A DNA stretch of 64,000 nucleotides from Pezicula radicicola (taxonomy: Eukaryota; Ascomycota; Leotiomycetes; Helotiales; Dermateaceae): assembly GCA_003008705.1 (NCBI GenBank), contig PDUO01000018.1, forward strand, positions 274,630-338,629, written 5' to 3'. The notes beneath the pieces were generated by a model that ran no database searches, was not told where the DNA came from, and saw only the letters and a program-made list of their open reading frames with translations. Of the stretch, positions 35,910 to 48,222 are shown one piece after another. How positions within the stretch are numbered: the stretch's first letter is position 1; each line of letters starts with the position of its first letter. The position numbers and the translations under genes are program-made.

Positions 35910-36374
35910 CGTGTTGTCTTTGGTGAGGAGAGATTGGATTCACCAGAATGCTTTTAGAAGTGTTGATCGTGGAGTCATTTCAGAAAAGTTGACACACGCC
36001 GAACTGTGGGGCAAGATTGCACTAGCGGCCGATGTCATCCCACCAAGGCTGAACCTTTTCAGCCTTGTCCTTGATTACCCGCAGTGACTGTTAAGAACAA
36101 TTTTTGAGTCTATTATTGGCATATTATGACCTTGGTGTAGGCATTGGTTCCCTAACATCCTAATGCTTACTCGTGATATGCCATACACCAAAGCTATAAG
36201 GATAGCACACTAAATACTTCCTCTATAAGTACCTTCTAAGGTAGAGGCTTTAAATATTATAGTAGAATTATAATAAGCACTGTAATTGAATTTTAGTATG
36301 AAAAATATGTTTAGTAAGATATACTTATAAAATAGAATATCCTTACTCTAAAGTACTAGGTTATGCGTTCTTCT
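35910..36374. other. Promoter of aspartyl-tRNA synthetase grading into A+T-rich DNA
   Basis: The base composition changes from balanced to strongly A+T-rich at about 36100. The last 270 bp before the element boundary look RIP-affected too (leakage), with no gene. Confidence 0.6.
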
Positions 36375-36376
36375 TA

Positions 36377-36400
36377 CAGTGGGCTTCGATTGCAGTGTCC
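36377..36400 (+). repeat. Left terminal inverted repeat
   Basis: 24 bp beginning CAGTGGGCTTCGATTGC, preceded by TA at 36375-36376. It matches the reverse complement of 48903-48926 at 23 of 24 positions; the single A/G difference is a transition of the RIP kind. Confidence 0.85.
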
Positions 36401-36594
36401 TCTTTCTATGCTATCTTTAAGTTTATGTGAGCCACACTCTCATGAGCACTAAGCCCAATATGGTTAGTTTGGATCTTTGTCATCGTTGTAGCCTTACGAA
36501 GTCGCTGCTTTTGGCTTCTGGTGATTTGAGGCTCTGTGCTGACCTTGGTCAACTTCGACAACTTTTCCTGCTCAATAGTAGTCAGTACCCAGAA

Positions 36595-37572
36595 ATGGCG
36601 CTACATCTTGCGAAGTCGTAGATTACTTTAATCACTGATATACTTTCAAACGGATTGTTTACTAATTCTGAGATCGCAACAGTAGCTAACTGTAGTACTC
36701 GCGGCGTACGAAGGATACGCTCAAACATTCGATATTATAGCTCCTCTTAAGCCCCTCGAAACGGGGGAGGGCGAAAGCGAAGTATTATACCTACCATATT
36801 AGACACCCTTTATGAATACTTACTAGAAAAGCCTAGGCTATATCAGTCCGAAATGATACTCTTTCTGTTAGATGAATTCGATGTACTTATAATAGCTTCT
36901 AGTATTGGAAGAGCGCTATGTTCGAGGGGCTAGACTAAGAAGTAAATTCGTCGTATTGTAAATGGATAGAATACGGATCTGCGTGACCACTATCTATACT
37001 AAATTTCAAGTCTCTCCCCCAAGTACTTTATCTTTGTAGATAAGTCCGGCTATGATAAATGTATTGGTTTCCGGCGGACTGGCTGGTCTCCTATTGGGAC
37101 AACTCCTATCTAAATTACTTGATTTCAGTATAAGTAACGATATTAAATACTACTAGTGTATATAGTAGATAGGATAATTTTTAGTTGAATCTTCCAGGGA
37201 ACCATAGACAGTGAAGTCTTTGAGGATTTTATCGAGTAGCTATTGCCTTTATGTAGTAGGTGGCCAGAGCCAAAATCGGTGCTTATAATGGATAATGCAT
37301 CCTTTTATTATATGGATCGAATTACGTAGATATATACTGATGCTGGGGTTAAACTTGTTTATTTACCACTATACTCTCCAGATCTTAATCCGATTAAGGA
37401 GTTCTTTGTGGAATTGAAAGTATTCATTAAACGGAACTAGTAAGTTTATAAAGCTAACCTAAGCTAGGGCTTTGATTATTTCTTGAAATAGTGTATTGAC
37501 GTAGTTGGAGAACGGGAATAGAGTACCAAGGGCTACTTTAGATATATAGGCTTGAGAATAGAAGAGCTATAA
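36595..37572 (+). pseudogene. Tc1/mariner-class DDE transposase, RIP-inactivated
   Basis: From the ATG at 36595 a single frame runs 325 codons to a TAA at 37570-37572. It is interrupted by about sixteen stop codons but no frameshift. An N-terminal helix-turn-helix region (NSEIATVANCSTRGVRRIRS) precedes the DDE domain: FVDKSGYDKCIGFRRTGWSP, VLIMDNASF, and LVYLPLYSPDLNPIKEFFVE. These supply the D, D and E/D positions. The sequence resembles the DDE_3 (IS630/Tc1-like) transposases common in ascomycete genomes. All stops are explicable as C-to-T or G-to-A changes, as in RIP. The start lies 195 bp inside the left inverted repeat and has the same orientation. Confidence 0.9.
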
Positions 37573-37669
37573 ACTCGGGATTTAGATTGAACTACTTAGT
37601 AAATAAACTAGATTAGTATACCTTTCTACAGTATTCTTCTAGCTATTACTCAGTCCTGACTTATTTACA

Positions 37670-38914
37670 TTACTAGAACCATTCTTTAATATCATTTACA
37701 ATATATAACACAGCCCCTCTTTTAACACCTCCCGTGATTAAGAAGTCTGGATTTAGATCCCGATAGATTAGTTATAAGGTTATAGCGTTCTCCTTCATTA
37801 CATCGTGAGCCTTCTGATACTCTACTTTATGTATTGGGTCCTCAAACTTCGATTGGTGCCAAGTATAGTATTCTTCTACTACTTTATCACGAAAGCCAGG
37901 GATACTAAGACAAGGATTTGGAGGAGGCATTTCCAGAGCAGATGAGGGCCTTTACTGATAGTTTTGATAAGACGATGTAAGTATTGTATTTATAATATGG
38001 ATAGGGGGAAGGTTTACTACGGATGTACTAGCTTTCTGGTACTTTGTATTAAGGGAGTATTATTCTTCTATATACAATTACTGATGGATCTCTTCTGGTA
38101 CGTCACGATATATCTCTAAAATACCGCCTTGTTCTATAAACCTAATAAGGCTCTTAAGGTAGTGTAGCCTCAACGGGTAATACTTCTTACCAACAGGGTT
38201 ATACTAGTAATAGGGTCCTTTATCATATAGAGGACCAGGACACTGTATAGTCTTATATACGTCTCGCCAGGTAGCTGGTTACCCAGTCAATTCTTCGTCT
38301 ATATTTAGCTGTATATTTAGCTCAGTGAGTATTCGTTGGGTAGTGGAGCCCCTTTGATTAATACTCCTTAACATAGCCGATAGCTGACCTATCTCGATAT
38401 AATTGTAGTTGAATGAAATGGTTACTCTAAGTTTCTTGCCTATAAGAAATAGATATCCCTATATTATAAGCTATATCTCTACAACTAACCAATTAATATT
38501 TATTTCATTAAAACTTTTAGTAAGGGGGGGTTCCGAGTATTATTGTATAACTATTATTATAATCTTTGTATCCTTAGACTTCAAGTCTCGTTTCTTCGCT
38601 CTAATCTTACGGAGTACAACCTCCTCGAGCTTAGACTTTAGAAATAATCGCTAGTAAGACGCTGGTACCAGCACTAGATCTTGCTCCGTCTCCTTCGATA
38701 CTTCTCTATTGTTTACCCTAAGCTTCCACTCCGTTGAGTAGTGTAAATAGGTTGGTGGATATTCATTATACATCTTCCCCTCGTCCCAGTCAGAAAGCTG
38801 ATAGAATCCAAGCTGGTCTGTATACTGTGTTTATTGTTGGCTAGAAATATCCTCCTCGAAAGGATCCCACTACCCATTGTCGAATGATTCGGGACTGGAG
38901 GGGAAGCTAGCCAT
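37670..38914 (-). pseudogene. Unnamed fungal family A, RIP-degraded
   Basis: From an ATG at 38914 on the minus strand one frame can be followed to about 37670, with many TAG/TAA stops and a very A+T-rich middle. Recognisable blocks: PPTYLHYSTEWKLRVNNREV, KETEQDLVLVPASY, the basic stretch RKIRAKKRDLKS, then KYYPLRLHYLKSLIRF, EQGGILEIYRDVPEEI, PCLSIPGFRDKVVEEYYTWH and IYRDLNPDFL. I know this pattern only as uncharacterised proteins repeated in many ascomycete genomes; no function is established to my knowledge. It converges on the transposase, whose stop is about 100 bp away. Confidence 0.6.
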
Positions 38915-39020
38915 CGTCGTCAGAGGATTTGAGGAGCTTGTCGGGAGCGGAAAGTAGACCTAATCTCCTCTCTGGATATATTAGTAAAGATGCTGCGACA
39001 GGAATAATGCTCTCGTATAG

Positions 39021-39060
39021 TGGCAGACGCTGGCAGACGCTGGCAGACGCTGGCAGACGT
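39021..39060 (+). repeat. 10-bp tandem repeat TGGCAGACGC x4
   Basis: Four head-to-tail copies, the last with a C-to-T change, in the spacer between the two divergent pseudogenes. Notably G+C-rich within an A+T-rich block. Confidence 0.9.
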
Positions 39061-39435
39061 TCACTCGAAGTTCTTGTCGGTGGAGGATAGGGACAGGTTC
39101 GCCTCGTTGACGATTGGCCCGTGCACAATGGTCTTGATACTGTAGAAAATTCGTTGTAATATGCAATCCAACCATGATCCCAAATCTTAGACGGGATGCC
39201 ATGGTGGGATAAGGTAGTCAAGTAATTAATTCTTAGGTGCATAGGTACAGTAAAATGCCTATGTTTGTTTAAGTTTTGACGGCATACTGGTCAAAATATG
39301 TTCTAGTCGATTATCTGACGATTCAGACAATACTTAGTAATCACGATTCCAACACCGAAGATCTTGAGGTTTGTCGCTTTTCCTTAGAACAATCTACAAC
39401 TGTTTTGAAGCAACGTATGTACTACCGAGAAGACA

Positions 39436-41950
39436 ATGGCCAATAAAGTCACTGACCAGCTGGTACTAAATATACGTGGAATGCTGTATATCCTTCATTT
39501 ACCTGAAGTTGTAGAAGAGGATCTGCCCGAGTTAATATTTCGTCTTGGTCAAGTTAGTAAGTAGGAGTAGGTTCGACTTTCTAAGTGCTTACTAAAGCTA
39601 TAATTATTCAAAAACATTGTATCGAGAAGAATAGAGAAGTAGGTCTTATATTATGTCCGATTGATTTCGTGTCTCCTAGGACTCCCCCCCTCAGTCCCCC
39701 ATACATAAGGGGTAAAGTACCTCCAGTCCGCCGTACCTCTGAACGCCTAGCGTCTTGTCCACGGAAAAGATCTTACTCTACTATTCAGAGGGTAAACAAC
39801 GGAGGACGTAGATCCAAGAGACCAAAGCCCCTGGCTCCTGAGCCTAAAGGTAGCGGTACTACTATAAGTGAGTTGATCCCTAGTGGGTGTACTGTTGAAG
39901 ATTATATTAGTTTCGAGTGCGCCATCGACGACTTCCTGAGTACTAACTCCGTGGTCTTCCCCTCCAAAGAATCTATAGCTTTAGAGGCTCTCGTGGACGA
40001 TGTATATTGCCAGTCCCCTAACGAAATATTGTCGTAAGCTAACAAAGAATTCGTCGACTAAGATAAGGAAGATTATATATACGTACTTGATTATAATACC
40101 GGAATGGATATACTAGAGGGATATTTTTCTTAACCAGCTCTCGAGGTAGGATATATAGACGGAGTAGTAGCTCTTAAAACACTGCTAAGTACCGAGGACG
40201 AGAACAGCCATTAAAATTACTCTTTGAATTAATTCAGCCGCTCCAAGTCCTTACTTATACTCCGGTTTCCATCAGATACTGAGCCTTATATAACTCAGCT
40301 TATAAAAGCCTCATAAGCGGACTCTGCCCTCGAGATGTATAATATAAATAACAATCTTCCGAGTATAGCTATATAAACTCCTTTAGTGAAGTGTATAATC
40401 CTCGATGAGTTAGGCCATCGATTAGAAGATATAATGAAAGTACTCGACAAGGCTGACGATACTAGTCGTATACCCAATTCCTATGTTCCAGGTATACTAA
40501 ACTACTTATATACTATGAGTACCTCTATAGATTACTCAAAGATCTTGTCTAGTATCTCTATAAATTGTATCAGATACAACCATTAGATAGTAAGGCCAAC
40601 TCTCGATATTGAATAGGAAAGACTATAAAACCATGAGAGACATAAGTTAGAGTACATTGCCGTGGATCGGCAACAGATGAATATAGCTCTTCCAGTATAG
40701 ATTACCTTAGAAATCAATTTATAACAATATACAGAGCAATTAAAGAAGATTACAGAAAATATAATCGTACGTCTAGATATAAGAGACCTAGTAGAGAAGG
40801 AATTACTGGATACTATTTCTGAACCAACTAAGCTAATAGGTGAATTCAGAGAGGAGAGCGATTATATAAGCATCATTAATTATATTAAGAAAGGGATAGC
40901 TAATAATACAAGAACCCAACAGCGGAGTTTATAGAAAGAAACTTATTTTTAGCCTATGATCCAGTAATACACGAAGATGACTAGACCACTTCCTGTTCCG
41001 CCAGGCCGGAAAACATTGATTACTCCTTAAGAGAAAATTACAACTAAACAGCTTATACTTACAATGGGACACGGTATATACAGGGACAATGTTTTCAAGT
41101 GGACGTTGTACTGGAGACTCCTTTCAGAACTTCGGCTCAGGGGAGTAATAACTCTACTCCTTTACTATTCTAGTGAGTTTAAGATATATTTCTTCTGCTA
41201 TACCAAAGAACTCGATATACTACTTTTGTGGAATCATATCTTTGACTTTCCTCTTCAACAACTTCGAGTCAGGGTTATAACTGAAGAAGGAGGTGATTTT
41301 TCTGGTAAGTATGATATTGATAATAAGCGGATTTTTGAAAGACTTTATATAATACAATCGGGCGCCTAGGCAAACAATCTCAGTGTTTAGGGCCAAGACC
41401 AACAAGAATATAAAATTTCCTCGCTAATCATAGTATAATAGCTACATCTGGAAAATCAAACGAGTATATTCTTCGCCATGGTATCAAGGGTAAGCTTACC
41501 TCTAATAGATCTGTGTTCGTTGGTATCATCCCTTATAATGGCGAATCTAAGAAAAAGGTTATTGGCAATAAGCCTACCTCGATAAAACTATATTCTATAT
41601 CTCCGTTGGTCTCCGTGGCTCCAGGAGATTTCCTTAGGATATTTTCTGGGAAACTTCGATATATAAATCAGAAGCTGTTAAGAGCCGTCAAAGGGCTGGT
41701 TCCGGGCCTTTGGCTGGACCATTCAGAGATACTAGGAAAGCTTAATCGGATGAGGGTAGTAAAGCCTGGCGAGAAGACGAACGTCTGTCTTGCGTGGGAG
41801 GGAGTAAACGAGATAAAGGGGGAGAAGTCCTTCTGTTAATATTAGTGAGTCCTTGTTATAGCTACGAGGGACATTATGCCATTTGACCAGCTTATTCGCC
41901 CTCCCTGACTTGGGTTTCCCTGAGATTCATGTAGTAGTCTACGCGATGCC
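39436..41950 (+). pseudogene. Unnamed fungal family B, RIP-degraded
   Basis: Begins at ATG 39436 (MANKVTDQLVLNIRGMLYIL). After a 5' portion with a stop it is readable in long blocks over some 800 codons: VEDYISFECAIDDFLSTN, SIALEALVDDVYCQSPNE, KCIILDELGHRLEDIMKVLD, and near the end FVGIIPYNGESKKK, TNVCLAWEGVNEIKGE and VIATRDIMPFDQLIRPP. Stops are TAG/TAA of RIP type. Some blocks change frame relative to each other, so introns or small indels exist. I have seen such sequences only as hypothetical proteins in accessory regions of ascomycetes. It is divergent from family A over a spacer of about 520 bp. Confidence 0.55.
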
Positions 41951-42552
41951 TCGTAATTTTATATCAATATAGAGAAGCTTTCCAGATGGATGACACAAGG
42001 TAGGTAGTAACAACAATTGATGGATAGTAATAGAAACATTATTATACACCCGAGAATGAAAAATAACTTGATTCCATCACTGTGACTTGGTATTCTTATC
42101 CTTATATACTAGTATATACTATAGTCATCTATTACCAAGTTATGGGTCATGGAAAGATTACTTGCTTCGGACGTCCCGGACTAGGGAAGGGTTACCCTAC
42201 GCTTAGGGACGGACGTACACTCTTGCCCTATACTCTACTCGTGGGCTAAGATAATGAACCGTACCAAGAAATTTGAAGGCTAGCCACTGGACGGGCCGCT
42301 GCACGAACAAGCATTGTTTTGAAGGCGGGTTGGCGGATCGACTAGTCTCTATTAAGCTCGAACCTCAGCTAGCCCATTAGCGCTTACAATCAATACAGCT
42401 GAGAGCCTTGTCTTTACGCTTGGCTCCTACTAAAGCAGACACCTTCTAACAATTCTATATACTGTTTAACTATCTTTCTAAAAGTGTTTTACATCTTTCT
42501 ATCACTCTCTCTGTCTTCAAATAGTCTCTAGCGAGCCTGTCTTAATCAAGCT

Positions 42553-45500
42553 ATGCAGCAAGCAGCATCTACCCAGCACGGCGCAGAGCCAAATCCTCTC
42601 GATAGCACAGGGCTGTGTCTATTGTCTCTCGACGGCGGCGGTATACAAGGCCTCTCGACGCTCTATATATTAAAAAGCATCATGGATCGACTGAACCACG
42701 AACGAAAGATTACCGATCTTCTACCGGTTAAGCCATACGAGATATTTAACCTTATCGGAGGTACTAGTACTGGCGGGTAAGCAGCCCTATCCTCTAGTAG
42801 GTATTGACTAACATAATCACAAAAGACTGATTGCAATCATGCTTGGCCGGCTCGAAATAGACATTGATCAGTATATTGCCGTATATAGTGATCTCGCAGC
42901 AGCTATTTTCGGCAAGAAACTAAGTCGTATTCCTTTCAACATAAAGGGTCAAGTTTAGCCATGGTTTAACTCGGCTAAACTAGAAAGTACGATCCAAGAG
43001 ACGGTAACCCAGAGTGGTGCGTCCGAGACAGAGTTGCTCAATGACGGGACTAAGCGTGGATATAGAAGGTGAGTACTCACTACCAATATAAGAAGATAGA
43101 GTTTTTGACAATATTAGCTTTGTTTATACTATCGATCGCGGCACGAAGGATATCATCCGTCTCCGAAGCTACAGTCTACCCGAGGAGCCGAATATTGGGA
43201 TTAGTGCGATGATATACCAAGCTACCCTTGCAACATCCGCTACTATAATATTCTTTAACCCCGTTAGTATCGGGAATTGTATATTCGCTAATGGTGGCTT
43301 TAGTGTAAATAATCCGGTGGATAAAGTAGAAGGAGAAGTATTAAACATCTAGTGTTCAGAAAGCAGAGACTTAAGGTCTTTAGTCAAGTATTTTATATCA
43401 ATTGGAACAGGGAACCCCGGTAAGAAGGTATTCGAAGATAGTATAACTAAATTCCTCGCCCAGACAGTAGTGGATATCGCGACCGAGACAGAGAATACAG
43501 AGAAGAGGTTCATAGCTAGGTGGGCTAAGCCTTTTAATGAAAATCGATACTTCCGTTTCAATGTTGACCAAGGGTTGTAGAGCATTGGGCTTGATGAATA
43601 CAAGAAGCAGGGTATTTTAGAAGGAGCGACGGAAGGATATCTTACCTATATAGTACAGAAGTTGCGGATAGGAAATTATATCTAAAACTTAAGATTAAAG
43701 TAGAGTATATATATTGAGAACTTTTCATAGTATTTCAAGGAAATATTAGGCTAATATCCATAGATAAAACTAATACTTCGTTTACTACCCTTATGAATAT
43801 AAGTTTAATATTGTCCTATTTACTAATTACTACTTAACTTGTCTAGGAGTATAATGTTCTTAGTATTCGGTAATAAGTAGGTATAGTATCCTTAATTTAA
43901 TCTTATTAATACTAATTCCTATAAAGTTGTATATAAAATCTATTGGATTATACTATTCGAGAAAAATCCCTGCTTTACTGGCCGCGAAGCCGAGTTTACT
44001 AAACTCGAGGGAAAGCTCTTTATAGAGAACTAAACTATAAGGATTATAATCACTGGGCTTGGGGGTATAGGTAAGATACAACTACTACTCGAACTAGTCT
44101 ATAAGACAAGAGAAAAATATAAAAACTACTCTGTAATCTAGCTACCTACGACCAATATAGAGAGTCTTATAAAGGTATACTGTGAAGTTGTCCAATAACT
44201 CAAGATACCTAGGTAGAAAGAGAATAGGGTTGATTTTATACAACTTATATAAGACTACCTAAGTAAAGTAAGTATAGGCCAGTGGCTCCTAGTATTTGAT
44301 AATACCGACGATATTAATATATAGATCGATACCCCTATATCTAAGTAGGAATCTAGCTATTTGATCGATTACCTTCTAGCGAGTAATCAAGGATGTATTA
44401 TCTTCATGATATATAATAAGAAATCAGCTTATAAACTTATATAGTAAAAATAAAATATAATTGAAGTCCTAGATATAAACGAAGAAACTACCCTATAGCT
44501 ATTACAGAAGTATCTTCCTAACCAGGATCTTGTTAAACACAAGCCAGATACGAAAGTACTACTTATATAACTTATATACCTCCCACTAGCTATTGTCCAG
44601 GCAGTGGTGTACATCAATGAGAATGGTATAGTACTAGTAGACTATCTTTCGCTTTTAGTAGAGCAAGAAGAAGAGGTTATTGAGCTCCTTAGTAAGGAAT
44701 TTAAGGATAAAGGGAGATATCGAGATATTAAGAACCCAGTAGCTATAATATTCCTAATCTCCTTCGAATAGATTCAGTACCAAGATTCTCTAGTAGCCGA
44801 GTATTTATTATTTATAGCTTACGTAGACCCAAAGGATATACCACTATCACTACTTCCTCCGGGACCCTCGTAGAACAAGGAAATAGTCGCGATAGGGATA
44901 CTAGATACCTACTCTTTCATTACTAGACAATCGGCTAACCTAGCTCTCGATATACATCGGCTTATATATCTTATAATATAGAATTGGCTCCGGAAAGAAG
45001 AGTTGCTTACTTACTGGACTAAGAGAATAATTATATAATTGGAGGAAGTATTCCTAGATAATAACTACTAGAATAGAAGCCTCTGGAGAAGGTACCTTAT
45101 GTATACCTGGTATATTCTAGAATCTAGTCTCATTGATAAGTTTAGGGGAAATAGGATTGATCTAGTAGTAAAGGTTGGAATATACCTTTGGAGTAATGGA
45201 CGTTGGAAGGAGGCCGAAGAGCTGGAGGTATAGGTGATAGAGACGAGTTCGAGGGTATTGGGGCAGGAGTATCTAGATATACTAACTAGTATAGCCAACT
45301 TAGCTTCGATATACCGGAATCAGGGATACTGGAAGGAGGCCGAAGAGCTGGAGGTATAGGTGATAGAGACGAGTTCGAGAGTGTTGGGGTAGGAGTATCT
45401 AGATATACTAACTAGTATAGCTAACTTAGCTTTGATATACCGGAATCAGGGACACTAGATAGAGGCCGAAGAGCTAGAGGTATAGGTGATGGAGACGAGT

Positions 45501-46690
45501 TCGAGGGTGTTAGGGTAGGAGTATCCTTCTATACTAACTAGTATAGCTAACTTAGCTTCGATATACCGGAATCAGGGACACTGGAAGGAGGCTGAAGAGC
45601 TAGAGGTATAGGTGATGGAGATGAGTTCAAGGGTATTGGGGCAGGAGTATCTAGATATACTAACTAGTATAACTAACTTAGCTTTGATATTTTAGAATCA
45701 GGGACACTAGAAGGAGGCCGAAGAGCTGTTTATATAGGTGATGGAGACGAGGAAGAGGGTGTTAGGGTAGGAGTATCCAGATATACTAACTAGTATAGTT
45801 AACTTAGCTTTAATATTTTAGAATCAGGGATACTAGAAGGAGGCCGAAGAGTTGTTTATACAGGTGATGGAGATAAGGAAGAGGGTATTAGGGCAGGAGT
45901 ATCTAGATACGCTGACTAGTATAGCTAACTTAGCTTCGATATACCGGAATCAGGGATACTGGAAGGAGGCTGAAGAGCTAGAGGTATAGGTAATGGAGAT
46001 GAGTTCAAGGGTATTGGGGTAGGAGTATCTAGATATACTGACTAGTATAGCTAACTTAGCTTCAATATTTTAGAATCAGGGACACTAGAAGAAGGCCGAA
46101 GAGCTAGAGGTATAGGTGATAGAGACGAGTTCAAGGGTATTAGGGTAGGAGTATCCTTCTACGCTAACTAGTATAGCTAACTTAGCTTCGATATACCAGA
46201 ATCAGGGATACTAGAAGGAGGCCGAAGAGTTGTTTATATAGGTGATGGAGACGAGGAAGAGGGTATTGGGGTAGGAGTATCCTTCTATACTAACTAGTAT
46301 AGCCAACTTAGCTTCGATATACCGGAATCAGGGATACTGGAAGGAGGCTGAAGAGCTATTTATATAGGTGATAGAGACGAGTTCGAGGGTATTGGGGTAG
46401 GAGTATCCTTCTACACTGACTAGTATAGCTAACTTAGCTTCGATATACCGGAATCAGGGACGCTGGACGGAGGCCGAAGAGTTATTTATATAGGTGATGG
46501 AGACGAGGAAGAGGGTGTTAGGGTAGGAGTATCTAGATACGCTGACTAGTATAGTAAACCTTGCTTTTATATAGAATAGGTACGACCGATATATAGAAGC
46601 CCTCAAGTTGATAGAGGAGTGTATACTACTATAGACCCAGATATTAGGTACTAATCATCCTAATACCTTGTCTTCTTCTATAATATTTCT
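42553..46690 (+). pseudogene. Patatin / NB-ARC / TPR NOD-like receptor, RIP-inactivated
   Basis: A patatin-like phospholipase domain opens at 42553: LSLDGGGIQGLS (oxyanion hole) and the nucleophile GTSTGG just before a GTAAGC intron. It continues with LIAIMLGRLEIDIDQYIA and RIPFNIKGQ, and after a second intron YTIDRGTKDIIRLRSYSLP and FISIGTGNPGKK. The catalytic DGG appears as NGG near 43290 (G-to-A). Next comes an NB-ARC ATPase with FTGREAEF, P-loop GLGGIGK and LLVFDNTDD, then TPR units. Fungal NLRs of this layout are studied as non-self recognition proteins controlling heterokaryon incompatibility. Dozens of TAG/TAA stops, nearly all at former Gln or Trp codons, kill it. Confidence 0.85.
45195..46577 (+). 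repeat. TPR array, eleven 126-bp units
   Basis: Period 126 bp (42 residues; the first unit is one codon shorter), marked by recurrent AATCAGGGA at 45318 and every 126 bp thereafter. Each unit encodes a TPR of the form W-K-E-A-E-E-L...L-G...Y...L-T-S-I-A-N-L-A. Units fall into recombining variants: EELEV with ETSSRV, or EELFI with ETRKRV, and EYLD or EYPS/EYPD. Units are nearly identical at DNA level. Such high internal conservation is typical of fungal NLR sensor arrays. Confidence 0.92.
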
Positions 46691-47339
46691 TAGATAGTAG
46701 ATAGATAAATTGTAGCTTAGTGCTTTAACCAACAAAAATCCGGGACCTGAGAATACAGTTAGTTAGAAGTAATATAGAGTATTTCTACTTAGTATTTTAG
46801 ATAAGTAATCCCACCTATTAAATTAATCAGTTTACAAAGGTTCAATTCCTTAAACTTATTACTGAGATATTGTATTACCACTTAGAAATATTAATTAGGA
46901 CCTCGTCTATCTATTGCCCCTTAAGAAAAAAAGCAACTTATCGAATATAATTGTATATCAAGGAAGAATAAACGTATATTATAGTATGTGATTCTCTCTG
47001 TTCTTGGCTTGAATTATATTATATATATGGTTTAAATAGCTTTAAAGAATTAAGGATTTGTTTACTAGATTACTCTTTAAAAACCTACTTTAACATAGGA
47101 GTAGAAGATATCTGACTTTAATAGGCCTGGGATTATATTTACTTTGATACAAGAGGGATAGAATTAGATCCTTTAGAGAGATAAGATTATAATACAGCCT
47201 AGAAAGTATAAGAAAACAAAAGCTTCTTGTAGGTCGGGTGAACTCTTATATCCTAATTATCTTAACGAAAGGAGGCAAAGGGTCTGGCGTCTTTTTTACG
47301 AGAAGGATTAGGGTATATATTGTCTCTCCCTATATTCTA

Positions 47340-47430
47340 TAATTAGGACACTAGGCAAAGGCTATTAGTCTATATTTGAACCCTATCGAAATTCTACTAG
47401 ATTGGATAAGGAACTATATACTGTAGTACC
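47340..47430 (+). mobile_element. Possible fragment of a second Tc1/mariner-like transposase
   Basis: One frame reads LYLNPIEILLDWIRNYI, resembling the D-L-N-P-I-E-x-x-W block at the end of DDE transposases, but no other motif can be joined to it. It differs from the transposase at 36595. The preceding A+T-rich stretch (46900-47340) may be the rest of it. Confidence 0.3.
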
Positions 47431-47686
47431 TTCGTGCCGTGGCCCCGAAACTCGGAGACAGGCCGATAGTTATAATAGAGCGGGGGGGGATAGCAGAAGC
47501 GGCTTTCGACACCGTCGACAGGACGACCGATAGTATAACCACATCCGCGGTATTCTCTCATTAAAAACGGAATCCTTGTAGAGAAATAGCTGAAGAACAA
47601 CGGTATACTAACAATAACTTTATATACTTGTGAGGGAGAGACTTAAGACCCCTAAACAATGGATTCGTCTCGGTACAGTAGGTTTC

Positions 47687-47797
47687 AGTAGATTGTAGTA
47701 GTATACTTCATTGTAAAGCTGGCTGTCTAGGTGTGTATATATAGACAATAGACTATGGTTGCCTGCTAGGCAACTACACGTGATCTGGGATCCAACA
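47687..47797 (-). repeat. 3' LTR of mini copia element
   Basis: 111 bp, differing from its partner mostly by C/T and G/A changes. It contains a TATATATA-like tract and, on the minus strand, the sequence where the partner has a poly(A) signal. Confidence 0.85.
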
Positions 47798-48222
47798 CTC
47801 CCCCTGTACCATAGACCCGAAGGGCCGTGGTACCCCAAAAGGATCCCGTGATCTCCTAATATTGAGCTTCGCCCGTGAGGTTATTCCCTTTTACCTGAGA
47901 TATTTACAATAGGTAAACATTCTTCTAATAGTGCTCCCCCTAACTCTGTACTCTCTGATACCTCTACAAACCCTGACTCTAGCTCTGACCTGGCTCTGGC
48001 ATCCTGCTCTGGCCCTGACTGGTCCTGATGGCTCTGGAATTCGCTTTGTGTTAATCGTCTATCGAGAGTATATAGTATTCTTTGGGAGGTACGCTTCCGC
48101 TGCTTGGCTGACTGCTTGGGAGTATAAGGCGTCTCTTGCGGACTGGTCTTATTATAGCCAGGACGGATGCATGCCAAGGGCTGGTTGTCGGAGTACGTAG
48201 TGTCGGCACCGGGCTTATAACC

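Noticed and set aside
38907..39242. 111-codon minus-strand frame across the 10-bp repeat
   Set aside because: Lies in the spacer and 5' end of a pseudogene; its repeats come from the microsatellite.
46846..46858. GGTTCAATTCC, resembling a tRNA B-box
   Set aside because: No A-box at the right distance and no cloverleaf; expected by chance in A+T-rich DNA. No tRNA gene was found in the window.
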